Shown piece after piece: positions 45,405-56,081 of a DNA stretch of 64,000 nt; the first letter of the stretch is position 1; each line of letters begins with the position of its first letter. This stretch comes from Spongilla lacustris (lineage: Eukaryota > Porifera > Demospongiae > Spongillida > Spongillidae). Both the position numbers and the translations under genes were made by a program. The stretch is taken from assembly GCA_949361645.1 (NCBI GenBank), contig OX442435.1, forward strand, positions 1,585,853-1,649,852. Reading direction: 5' to 3'. A model generated the notes under the pieces. The model was not told the origin of the DNA and ran no database searches. It worked only from the letters and a program-made list of their open reading frames with translations.

Positions 45405-48006
45405 GCAGCATGTCTGTTTTGTCTGCTCACAGCAAAGGGGCGGCATGCAAAACCATGACAACCCTGACATCATAATTGGTTTGGGAGGAGATGATTAGTA
45501 TTGCTTTCAGAAATGGTGTCATTACCACAGCACCGATGCGTCTGGCAACTGGTAACATATTTCCTCCATTATTACATTAAACATTTGACATCGCATACAT
45601 GTACATGTACATGTAACGGCTAGCACGAACACAGTTGCATACAATGTACATGTACCTGTGTACTTATTGTATATTCTCTTCCATTATTTTGGCAGTACTG
45701 TATATTTCCTGAACACTATCCTAAGTGCCATAAAGTAAAGCATCATGGCATGGCCTACCTGTGTCCAGGTGCAAGTACATGTACATGTGTACCCACTTTT
45801 CAAATTTAACACTATTGTTTAATTGACATCATGGGGGGGGGGAAACTGCATAATATTACTGTATTGATGACTGGTATTGGCCCATCCCACTGGTACATGT
45901 ACATGTACATGTATGTCACGACTTACCCATTGTTTTATGTCACAAGCCCTTACGTATATATGTACATGTGCATGTATGGGTATGTGCATATATGACCACT
46001 GGCACATTGGAAGTAAGGACCTGTACATGTACCTCCTACTCCTCCCCCCCCCCCCCTCCCCCACCCCCAACCCAATCATTGCACAGCACTACTATGGGCC
46101 TTGAGGGATCCCAAAACCACATGGATGGCTTCAGTGTTCTAACCAACTTAGACAATAGGCTAGCAACCAATAAAATGAACACATGTACATGTTGGTATAT
46201 ACATAGATAATACAAGGAAGACAATAAACACATTATATGTGAAAGTTAGGTCTATGGCGGAGGAGCTATCCATACATTTTTTAAATGTACATGCACAAAT
46301 GTACATGCATATCATATATTCAGCTTAACCTAAACATGATATTCATACGTAGCAATGGCGTGAGCTGATATTATACGGTGTAGGGTGCATTCTTACATTG
46401 TGAGGTGCAACAACACATTGAATGTAGAGAGAGTACATGTACAAGTGGCTCGTTATTCTAAATCCAAAAAGCTTGCTCCAAGTTAAGTACATGTACATGT
46501 ATGTGTGCATGACAACATACATGTACACATGTACTAGGGTATATACAGCCTGTACTAGGGTATATACAGCCTGTACTAGGGTATATACAGCCTGTACTAG
46601 GGTATATACAGCCTGTACTAGGGTATATGCAGCCTGTACTAGGGTATATACAGCCTGTACTAGGGTATATACAGCCTGTACTAGGGTATATACAGCCTGT
46701 ACTAGGGTATATACAGCCTGTACTAGGGTATATACAGCCTGTACTAGGGTATATACAGCCTGTACTAGGGTATATACAGCCTGTACTAGGGTATATACAG
46801 CCTGTACTAGGGTATATACAGCCTGTACTAGGGTATATACAGCCTGTACTAGGGTATATACAGCCTGTACTAGGGTATATGCAGCCTGTACATGTACATA
46901 CAAAATATCACACCACTTACTGCACATTGGGACACTCCTCACACACTTGGCGTGGAGACATCTGTCGGTAGAGAGACCCCCAAAGAGGGTGGAAGGGAGG
47001 TGAGCATAGAGACACTATGATCCTATCCCTCCCTTCACCCGTTGAGCACCTGTACCCCTCCCCTCTCACCTACAACCATCCCCTCTCACCTACAACCCTC
47101 CCCTCTCACCTACAACCCTCCCCTCTCACCTACAACCCTCCCCTCTCACCTGTACCCCTCCCCTCTCACCTACAACCCTCCCCTCTCACCTGCAACCCTC
47201 CCCTCTCACCTGTACCCCTCCCCTCTCACCTAAAACCCTCCCCTCTCACCCGTACCCTCCCCTCTCACCTGTACCCCTACTGTATCCCCTTCCTTCCCCT
47301 GCAACCCTCCCTCCAATGTGCAAGAAGTAGGGTCTATGTGTTAGGGAAACTATGTAAACAATAACCCACCACCACCATTACTATTTAGCAGTGACGGGGG
47401 AAAGTCCCTGGAGTTAGTCTCAATATTTAATAAGGCAGCATGTGATGTGAATACATCCACACATGATATCTTGACACATGACGTGAACACATCCACACAA
47501 CATTAGAGGCAGCCAGAGGGGGTGGGGGTAGTTGGGAGCCAAGGGGCCTTGGCCCCCTCCTCCCCAGGCTATGGTTCCCCCCCCCCCCCCCCCCCCCCAT
47601 GGTTCTCCAACCCCTAAAACTATCATCCATTACAACAAATGCAAAGAGATTACAGCATACAACGTGGCTGTACATGTATATACAGTAGTAGCATAATTCA
47701 GCTTTTAGCTTACTAGCTTGCATGTATAAAGATTATTTGCAGAGTCAAACGGTTACGAAGTATAAATGTATGTACATGTACATGTATATACATGTATGTA
47801 TGCCATGCCATGCCCAATTTTGGCGCCCCTCGATTGCTTGACCCCTCCCCTTGGTCACCTCTGTACATGACACCATCTATGCAGCTGATGCCACGCCTAC
47901 TGACCTGGAATTGTCCCGGCCCTATCTGGACAGTTTTCATCTCTGTGCGGCAGTTACATTGCCTTGTGCCCGATGCTGGCTTGGGGACAGGCTTATACCT
48001 GACGAC
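40281..48006 (-). CDS. DNAJB11: DNAJB11 (ERdj3), ER Hsp40 co-chaperone; 3' seven exons
   Basis: Exons on the minus strand, all phase-consistent: 47905-48006, 46921-46961, 44819-44901, 44700-44757, 44050-44161, 41599-41758 and 40281-40336 (203 codons). The translation follows animal DNAJB11 closely. It has the CNCR..M..Q.GPG.FQ zinc-like loop ([20 protein letters not shown]), VCEECPNVQ, the substrate-binding sheets ([18 protein letters not shown], then [11 protein letters not shown]), [26 protein letters not shown], and the family-typical C-terminus KQRTYNGL. The product works in the ER lumen with BiP, delivering unfolded clients. The signal peptide, J domain and first substrate-binding strand are not found upstream; they may lie in the N gap at 50.6 kb or be lost. 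Introns reach 2.3 kb and are filled with minisatellites. The stop follows directly after NGL, slightly shorter than the vertebrate end. Confidence 0.9.
40399..40460. repeat. (AC)n microsatellite
   Basis: About 30 AC dinucleotides just downstream (in gene orientation) of the acceptor side of the last DNAJB11 intron. Confidence 0.95.
41486..41600. repeat. 19-bp minisatellite next to a DNAJB11 exon
   Basis: Six copies of a CCTCACGTCCCTCTCCCCT unit run right up to the donor site of exon 41599-41758. On the coding (minus) strand the intron therefore begins purine-rich. Confidence 0.9.
42912..43772. repeat. 32-bp minisatellite, about 27 copies
   Basis: A highly uniform unit containing ATCACTGGTAAGGTTGTACA and TGCAGGCACTAT, within a DNAJB11 intron. 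Copies are nearly identical, which implies recent homogenisation. Each contains GGTAAG on the plus strand, antisense to the gene. Confidence 0.97.
43931..44042. repeat. (GT)n microsatellite abutting a splice donor
   Basis: More than 40 GT units end a few bases from the donor of DNAJB11 exon 44050-44161. On the gene strand the intron starts GTCTGTTAC and then runs into (AC)n. Confidence 0.95.
45370..45403. repeat. Poly-G run in DNAJB11 intron
   Basis: About 33 consecutive G on the plus strand, therefore C on the gene strand. Confidence 0.95.
46528..46893. repeat. 21-bp minisatellite, about 17 copies
   Basis: Unit TGTACTAGGGTATATACAGCC, nearly perfect. Being divisible by three, it produces long open frames on both strands that are not genes. 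It lies in a DNAJB11 intron about 30 bp from the donor of exon 46921-46961. Confidence 0.97.
47055..47285. repeat. 20-bp pyrimidine-rich minisatellite
   Basis: About eleven copies of a CTCCCCTCTCACCTACAACC unit in a DNAJB11 intron, with CTGTACC variants. Confidence 0.92.
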
Positions 48007-48429
48007 CTGGGGGGCAGGAAGGAAAGGGGAAATTAGAAGAGAGAAGAGAAAGGAACAAGGTCAACACTATATTTCTGCTGTACATGTAATCATGTATACA
48101 TGTGCACAAATACAAGTACATGTACACTGTAAATGTAGACTGTAAATGTGCACTGTACATGTACACTGTACATGTAAATGTGCACTATACATGTATACTG
48201 TACATGTACACTGTACATGTACAGTATTTATTGTTCAGTGATACAAATACGAATCACACAAATTACTACACAAGTACATATACAAGTACATATACAAGTA
48301 CATTATATGTACGTTAGCCTTGCAACCAGTGGTCCATGTGGTGCATACGTATGTACCATCCCATTCTGAGCCACTCAAACGTCCAGTCGGTGCATAATAA
48401 ATTATGTTATCACACTGTTGTAAGCTATG

Positions 48430-48498
48430 CACACACACACACACACATGCACACACACACATGCACACACACACATACACACACACACACACACAAGT
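48430..48498. repeat. (AC)n-rich microsatellite
   Basis: CACACA runs interrupted by ATGC, upstream of the first recognised DNAJB11 exon. Confidence 0.9.
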
Positions 48499-48792
48499 AC
48501 ATGTACATGTACACTGCACACATTAATCAATGCACACAAGTGGTGTTGTGATCATTGCATAACAAACAAGCAATCAGTACGTGTATACATGTTGTCCCCT
48601 TGTACATACAATGTATATGAATCAGTACATGTACATGTATATGTACAATGTCCCCTTGACAAACGGTATACATGTCCATGTATGAATCAGTACAGCCTTA
48701 TACATGTAAGGAAAATCAAAATGCAATTAGGAAACGAGTTTCAGTACAATGTACTTCACAGCTCACCAGTTGCCAATCTAAAGATGTAATAG

Positions 48793-49185
48793 CTGCACCT
48801 GCATACCAGCACATGCACCTGCATACCAGCACATGCACCTGCATACCAGCACATGCAGCTGAATACCAGCACATGCACCTGCATACCAGCACATGCACCT
48901 GCATACCAGCACATGCAGCTGCATACCAGCACATGCACCTGCATACCAGCACATGCACCTGCATACCAGCACATGCAGCTGCATACCAGCACATGCACCT
49001 GCATACCAGCACATGCAGCTGCATACCAGCACATGCACCTGCATACCAGCACATGCACCTGCATACCAGCACATGCAGCTGCATACCAGCACATGCAGCT
49101 GCATACCAGCACATGCACCTGCATACCAGCACATGCAGCTGCATACCAGCACATGCATCTGCATACCAGCACATGCACCTGCTGT
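48793..49185. repeat. 20-bp minisatellite, about 19 copies
   Basis: Unit GCACCTGCATACCAGCACAT, with GCAGCT variants that alternate irregularly. It yields spurious His/Thr/Cys-rich ORFs in every frame on both strands. Confidence 0.97.
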
Positions 49186-50084
49186 GAGTCTACACGTGCA
49201 CACATGTGGTGTTTTGATCACTGCATGAATATGCTACCAGTATCATAACTGTACATTAAATGTGAATAGAGTGTAGATGACCCTGATAAGAAGATGCAAT
49301 TAGGAAATGAATTTCAGTACAATGTACTTCACAGTTCACCAGTTGCCATTCTAGGCTGTGATCATGTACAGGAGTGTATAGATGTAATAATGTACAAGCA
49401 GTGAGTCTACATGTGGTATTGTGACCATTGCATGAATACAACATGCCCCCTCTCTACCCCTCCCTCCCTGAGATATCAGACACAACAACAACTGTACATG
49501 TACATTTATGGCTTGGGATGACCCTGATAAGAAAATGCAATTAAGAAAAGAGTGCACTTTACAGTAAATCTCCAGGGCCAGTGATGGTTGGTCTGGTTTT
49601 TACTTGCCACTTTTCGACCCCCCCCCCCCCCCCAAAAAAAAAAGGTTTTAACCCATGCAATACAGTAAATAAGTCGTTGACACAACGGGAATATTTTGAG
49701 CTGTCGTTCTTCTAGGATGACTTCAAGAAAGACGTTCTTCTGTCGGAGATGCATGTCCTCAGGCAATTGTATGCCCAATCCAGATGCTGCTACATGGGTA
49801 TACATGTATCTGGGAGCCAGTCCGCTCTGATCTGATCGCCGTACGCCAATATCTGAAAACTCTTTCAATTGCTCCCCAGCATGAAAGCGATGTATGAGAG
49901 AGATCGTTCAGCGCTCTGGGGATGCGCCGCTCATGAAGAGTATTGCCAACAAGTATGTACATGATTCTCCAAAGACCACCTTTGCCATTTGTGACTACAT
50001 GTAAAGCAGTCAGCTATCACTGTTAGTCTAATACATTGTGTATAATGTAATCTCCTTGATCTATTATAATCTGTTTGTTACAGG
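49186..50084. other. No supported gene; one unrecognised minus-strand ORF
   Basis: A minus-strand frame over about 49680-49868 reads plausibly (PEDMHLRQKNVFLEVILEER), but it matches no family I know and has no splice partners. It is not the missing part of DNAJB11 as far as I can judge. A C-run followed by an A-run lies at 49619-49643. Confidence 0.4.
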
Positions 50085-50180
50085 CTATCATTAGTGTTGT
50101 TAGAGCTATCATTAGTGTTGTTAGAGCTATCATTAGTGTTGTTAGAGCTATCATTAGTGTTGTTAGTGCTATCATTGTGT
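50085..50180. repeat. 21-bp repeat, four to five copies
   Basis: Tandem AGAGCTATCATTAGTGTTGTT units. Confidence 0.9.
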
Positions 50181-50404
50181 TTTTATACAAATTGAGGGCA
50201 ACCAGAATTCAGGGTTTAGCTGTTTAAATGTTAAATTTTTTCCAAGGCTGGACAACTCAACACAATCAGACCACTCACAAAGTCGTGGATCTGGGCCTGA
50301 CCTACTGAGGCTCAATGCATGTACATGTATCTCCCTGGTATGAGCTACATCATGTACCTGCATTGGTATAAGAGGGGTTCCAATGGTGCACACATACATG
50401 TAAG

Positions 50405-50575
50405 AGGGGTCCCAATGGTGTACACATAAGAGGGGTCCCTTCAATGTAACTAAGGTCCCTTCAATATAACTAAGGTCCCTTCAATGTAACTAAGGTCCCT
50501 TCAATGTAAATAAGGTCCCTTCAATGTAACTAAGGTCCCTTCAATGTAACTAAGGTCCCTTCAATGTAACTAAGG
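50405..50575. repeat. 20-bp satellite running into the assembly gap
   Basis: Tandem copies of GGTCCCTTCAATGTAACTAA continue to the first N at 50576, so the gap probably lies within this array. Confidence 0.92.
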
Positions 50576-50775
50576 NNNNNNNNNNNNNNNNNNNNNNNNN
50601 NNNNNNNNNNNNNNNNNNNNNNNNNNNNNNNNNNNNNNNNNNNNNNNNNNNNNNNNNNNNNNNNNNNNNNNNNNNNNNNNNNNNNNNNNNNNNNNNNNNN
50701 NNNNNNNNNNNNNNNNNNNNNNNNNNNNNNNNNNNNNNNNNNNNNNNNNNNNNNNNNNNNNNNNNNNNNNNNNNN
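50576..50775. other. Assembly gap (200 N)
   Basis: Exactly 200 N. It is preceded by a minisatellite and followed by unrelated unique sequence, so its true size is unknown. Confidence 0.99.
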
Positions 50776-52550
50776 AAACTGGCCATTTCAACATTGTCAA
50801 GATATGATGTCTGCTATTGTGCCCCACTCCTATTTTAACAGGCATCAGAGATCCAGCTATACCTAAGTGTGACGAAAAAGGAAGTGCTTCTGTACTATTT
50901 AGTAATATACAAGTTCATCATCATTTGGTTAGAGGTAATGTACAATACAGGTGATATTAATGCCTTTCAGGTTGTCACTTATCATGAAGCGGTTCAGTAT
51001 TGTGCAATCCAAAGCAATTGAACATTTTATGCTCCAAACTCCCTGTAGGCACCATGAACTCTAGAGTCCATGATACCTGAACATAAGGCTAGGTAGAATG
51101 GACTCTACCAGGCAGGATGGACTCTTGCTAACTCCTAGCTATGTCAATATACAGTTTATGATATATATGTTGATTGCTGGCATTGATACAGTGCTAAATA
51201 GATGTTTGATTTTGAAATGATGAATGATGTAAGTAAGCAATTGCTGAAGAATAAATAACATATGATGCAGCACTGTAAAAACATGGTATACACGTTTTTA
51301 ACGGTCTTGAAATGGTTTCCTGGCCTGTGTAAATACATAGCTGTGTGTCAGCATCAGAGCACAAAGACGAATAATGATGCCAAATAGGCACCTTTGCACC
51401 ATGAGGAAGGTAGCAGATGGCAATTGGTATCTCCAATAGAGCAATTTCAGTTCCCCAAGTCCCATGCAGATGTTTCCATTTGACTTGTTCAGATGAGGTA
51501 GTCAGAGACTTTCATATGATTTAGATGCCTTGATTGAAATAGAGGTCAATAAAGATCATTTTGTAGAATGTCACAGGCCCTGATCATGAAAAGGATGAAA
51601 ACTAAGATGATGAAGAGCTTGGAAACGGTCATCCCACGAGGGCTTAACTTGATATTTTCAATATCTGCACTGGCTGACAACTTAACATTAATTTTTCGAC
51701 CTGTTTTCTGCTTCATAAAAACACCCCAAAAAAGTTTACTCTACATATCTCACTCTTTATTATTTTATATACAATAATCATGTATTTATCCCACCTGTTC
51801 TCTTTTTATTTTTCATCAATGAATTTTTTTAATTTCCCGCCTTGTCCCTAATATACCAAAACCTATTCTATGATATTTCTTCAAAAAAATGTTTTAAACA
51901 ATTTCTCACTTTGATGTTTGAAAAAAAACATGTAATAAAATTTTTCCTTTCATATACCTTTTATTTTTTTCCCCTTCTTTTATATTATGCAGATAAAAAA
52001 TTTCAAAATTCTTACTTTCATGTTCGACCAAAAAAATTTCACATTTCAACAAAGTAAACTCATAACATTTTGCTCGAAACAAGCATTTCCCATCACCTTC
52101 AATCCCATTCACTTTCATAGGTGTTCACAGTGGTCCTTTCTTGCACCATTTAGAGTTGGAACTTGGGTTTGGTAAATGAAACTGTTTGCATTTCAGTCTC
52201 CTCCAAGCAGGTGTTGTAGGGCAAAAACAGCTATGTGAAAGGGTGAGCTCAGATAGAAAGCACACTCCTCAGTCTTAGTATTATGCCTTTGTGCCTCATT
52301 TTTTTAATGTATCCAAACAGCTTTTTGAATTCTGTTTTACTTCCAGTTCCTTCACATCTTGAGTTTGTGCTTCACCATCTTCCTCTTGTGCTTCATTTTT
52401 TATGGATTTCTAGAACAGCACGTGGTTTAGACGCTCTTTGCACGCAGCAGGTTAATTAGATGCGACTGAGATATATATAAGTATAGAAAAATGAATTGAT
52501 AAATTCATCTTGCCTAGGTTGCGTGGATCGTACACTGAGATTCCATGCTA
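50776..52550. other. AT-rich intergenic DNA, no gene seen
   Basis: Short ORFs at 51156-51436 and 51568-52175 are AT-rich and lack domains. No J-domain-like exon (HPD motif) was found here in either strand. Confidence 0.5.
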
Positions 52551-52556
52551 CCTGAC

Positions 52557-52600
52557 AGAGTGCACCTTACCTGAGCACAAGCTCAGGTAAGGTGCACTCT
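52557..52600. repeat. Perfect 20-bp hairpin with a third copy
   Basis: AGAGTGCACCTTACCTGAGC is exactly complementary to the sequence ending at 52600 across an ACAA loop. A further direct copy of CAGGTAAGGTGCACT follows at about 52609, and more GTGCAC words occur up to 52715. Confidence 0.8.
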
Positions 52601-53264
52601 AGAGCTACAGGTAAGGTGCACTTTAGAGTACGCTCTACCCGGGTAACGTGTACTCTAGATTCCATTATACCGAGAGTGCACGGTACCTATCGACACGTGC
52701 ACGGTATATATACTTTCGGGCCGTACGGCTAACTATATTCATCTCATAGTAATCATTCCGCAGGAATGTAGTTGGGAATGTGGTGCTGAGGAATGTGGTG
52801 CTAACTTCCGAGTGGTGCCAGTCGCCCGATCGGTCTTCCAATGAAATTGCACCTAGCGCGTATGTCCGTATATCGTTTTCAGACTAAGATGGCCAGTACC
52901 ATGAGGTGGCGAGCCTACACATACGAATCATAACGAAAAGAGCTTCGAACTCATAAACAAACAAAAAAAAACCACTTATTTAAAACTATGGAAGGAGGGG
53001 CTACACGTAGTCTGGGGACCAGAAAGTCATGATGTAAGAGCCATTTTTAGTTACGCGATGAGCTGCCGCACCCCGCATGCGTAACACTCAATACATGGAA
53101 TTGAAACAAAAAAATGTACTAGAAGAGATATTCTTGTCTCTGTACTCATACAGGTACTTAAAATAAAATTTGCTGTCGTAAAAACGTTAATTTATTTTAA
53201 TTAATGATTAGCTGTTTTTATGTTTTGATAAATCTTAGCTTACAAATACTATTGTAACGGTGAA

Positions 53265-53680
53265 AGTAGAATTTTGATATTCCAATCCTAGCCAGAGTTA
53301 TGAGTCGATGTCCGAAGTTTCTGGCAATGCAGACAAATTTTTCATGTTAGACATCAATGGCAAACAGGATACTGTATCGCTGGATCGCCTGAAACAGACT
53401 CATCCATTGTGGAGGCACTTCCAATGACACCTAGTGTGGCTGACAGAATATCCAAAGCACAGCATCCTGCTACAGTACCACCTGGACAAGCTTCTGCTAC
53501 GGCACCTCCAGCAGTCACTACTTGCTCAGGCCGTCAAGTCAAACCATGCACCTCAACGTTATAGAACTTAATTCGTTCGTGCACTCACTAGCTGGGGGGG
53601 AGTAATGTAGTGACATCATCATAGTGTACGATTTGTCACATGTTCGATTAATCTTTTTATGAACGGATATAATCGTTCAT
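53265..53680 (+). mobile_element. Ty3/gypsy retrotransposon 3' end with start of LTR
   Basis: The sequence encodes the C-terminus of a gypsy-type Pol: NADKFFMLDINGKQDTVSLD followed by RLKQTHP. After a frame shift comes a Pro/Ala-rich tail ending in SGRQVKP, the common end of such integrases. Then come a polypurine tract (GCTGGGGGGGAG, 53591-53602) and TGTAGTGACATC at 53606, which fits the start of a 3' LTR. The upstream polyprotein is missing and the tail is frameshifted, so this is a dead fragment. The right limit of the LTR is uncertain. Confidence 0.7.
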
Positions 53681-54025
53681 AGGCTTCTGGTTGGGAAGCT
53701 TAACAGCGCTCCATAGATGGTCGGGAGGGGTGCGCCCCTCCCGCACCCTGGGGGTGGTAGCCCCTCCCCCCGCCGTACCGAATTTTTAACCCTTACGATG
53801 CCCATGCGATCTTGACTAAAAACACTACAGCTTCAATCAATGGTAGCACTGTCCAGCACCAAATCAGTCCTTCAACCATTATTGTTGCATGTCTTTTTGT
53901 CTCACATGTATGTGTTCACTGCTTGTATTTCTAGATTGATTACTTACCCCACCCCCATCCATCTTTGATCCATCTCCTTCTCCACCCATTCCCTGCCCAT
54001 CCTCCCTATGTAACATCTATTCTCC

Positions 54026-54220
54026 CTCCCCATTCAATCTTCCTTCCTCCCACACACCCATCCTCCCTCTTCAACTATCCATTCAAAAATGCATGTGCTA
54101 ATCTTTGTTTTTAATTCAGCCAGCCCATTCAATCTTCCTTCCTCCCACACACCCATCCTCCCTCTTCAATTATCCATTCAAAAATGCATGTGCTAATCTT
54201 TGTTTTTAATTCAGCCAGCC
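54026..54220. repeat. Direct duplication of about 95 bp
   Basis: A block starting CATTCAATCTTCCTTCCTCC and ending TTTTTAATTCAGCCAGCC occurs twice head to tail, differing by about one base. Confidence 0.92.
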
Positions 54221-54856
54221 CATGTATGACCAGCAAAGTAAGATATTCATCAAATGGTGCATCTCCAATGGACCAACAGCATGGGGGTCACCCCTCCCAC
54301 TACTGCTTCTTCAGGGAATGGAGCAATTTACATGAACTACATAACTACCATGGAACAGATCTGCATGTTTCTATTCCAGTGCAATTATCAAAGCCTGATA
54401 CTGTATAGGCAATTATCTATTGACAATGTTTTTAATGGTCTGCATGCCATTACAACAAGCATATTCATTGTATATGCTTGTAAGGTAGTTTGCAACTGAA
54501 GTTGTGCTAGACCTATGCATATAGTATCTAACAAGATTTTTGCACAAGTTTACATAACTGTTCTCTAAATGGGCCTTGTGCTCTCCATTTTGAGCTGTAA
54601 TCTTTCTCTACGAGTAAGCAGCTACTGTGATGTGGTCTGCATTATCCTCATCAGTTACATGCAATACACACACAACAAATAGAGTTTATGCACAATTATA
54701 ACTATGCGATTATCGGTTTGCAGCAAATTTAATCATTACACATAGAGTATGTTGTGTGCAGCAGTTGCCTATAGTATTTGGCCACCTTTCGGGAGACAAG
54801 AAACATTCAAGAATCATCTAAGTAATAATAATATGATTTAAACATACTTCAGAGCC

Positions 54857-56081
54857 CTACTCAAGAGGTACTGCAACAGTTAACATGATTGGAGATGGGC
54901 GCAGAGGAGAGGTTTCTTCACCATATGGTTTATCCCCTTTCACTGTTACAAAAGCCCACATGTCCCTATAAGAGAGAGTTTCTACAAAACATAAAATAAA
55001 ACAAAGGCATAGAACTGCATATCAAAACAAAACGAACCTTTAATATTTGAGCTACATACATGCATTCCTCACATCAATAGCTTATAATCATCACGTAATG
55101 TGCATGATGCTGTGTCAGTGTTTGCAATTAAGTGTAGTTATCACGGAACTCCATGTGGCATGCGTGATATCTATAAAGCTGTTTATTAAATTCGCAGCAA
55201 AGACATCCTTGATAACAACAGTAAAATAAAACCCTGCTTATGCATGATAAAACTTACACATACCTATGGCAATGCTTCCGAGAGACTTCAGATATTGTCT
55301 AGTATTAGCACCTAAATATTGAGTTCCCTCATCCTTGAATAAAAGAAATTTACATGACGCATTGAACCAACCAATGGTGCGTTTTTGTCACACAACAAAG
55401 TATCGGTGAATGTTTGGAAAGACTTTTGAACATGCACAACCGCTATAGAGTTACGTGCAATGCCATAATGCGCAACTGAATTAAACTGCATGAGAGGGGC
55501 GGGGTAAAGGGGTGCCAAAGAGTAGGAGTGACACCATTCCGTTACATGTAACGGTTACATACTTGTTATCCAAGTTGTAAAAAAATTATATAATTATGTA
55601 CCACTGAATTAACTGATCGGAGCCTACGGGAGTAGGAATCCAACGCTGTCACGAAGTCAGTAACTCGTGTCGAGCGGGTCGACCAAGAGTCTGTTCACTG
55701 CGCTCTTACTCTGGTAGATTAAGGTAAACATATATGGGCTTTGCCGGAGGGTATGCCAACGGGTTTCTGGGTATTTTATTAGTCGGATACACTCACTGAA
55801 CTGTGTAGAATCCGTTTTGGGGTTGGGGTTGAAAGGAATAGCTACTTGAAGCATACTGGCAAAAAAAAAAAAAAGTTAGCAACGTACCGGGTCCAATGCT
55901 CATGCAGGCTTCTATCTTTTAACCGCGATAGTCGTTTGGCTAAACCCCAATCGGCCAAAATATAGTAGTTAGTAGTAGCTTTGTTTTTAACCAAAAGATG
56001 CTGGTAGAGGTTCTGGTTTACTGGTCCGGCAAATGCACACAAGAATACAACTAGATATACAACACACTCGCACGCGCACAT
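54857..56081 (-). CDS. FAM3/ILEI-like secreted protein, with one apparent frameshift
   Basis: Four minus-strand exons: 55888-56081 (ATG 56081), 55710-55855, 55264-55475 and 54857-54981 (stop TAG 54857-54859). There is a signal peptide, MCACECVVYLVVFLCAFA. The C-terminal half follows the interleukin-like (ILEI/PANDER) domain of FAM3, TMEM2 and CEMIP: GIARNSIAVVHVQKSFQTF, then KDEGTQYLGANTRQYLKSLG, then YRDMWAFVTVKGDKPYGEE. The total is about 225 residues, the usual FAM3 size. In exon 3 the frame shifts by one base near the A-run at 55382-55386 (minus strand); one more A there would restore both the frame and the phase into the last exon. This is more likely an assembly or read error than a dead gene. 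Family members are secreted cytokine-like proteins or glycan-linked domains; the specific role here is unknown. Confidence 0.75.

Noticed and set aside
46343..47003. Repetitive ORFs (TLVQAVY and CTRVYTA types)
   Set aside because: A 21-bp repeat divisible by three keeps frames open; it lies in a DNAJB11 intron.
48716..49248. Long ORFs on both strands with repeated Cys/Ala/His peptides
   Set aside because: They arise from a 20-bp tandem array that is open in every frame; no start context, splice sites or domain.
49680..49868. Minus-strand frame containing FLEVILEE, considered as the missing DNAJB11 exon
   Set aside because: Only a few residues resemble the VDLEVTLEE segment; the flanking residues and exon phase do not fit.
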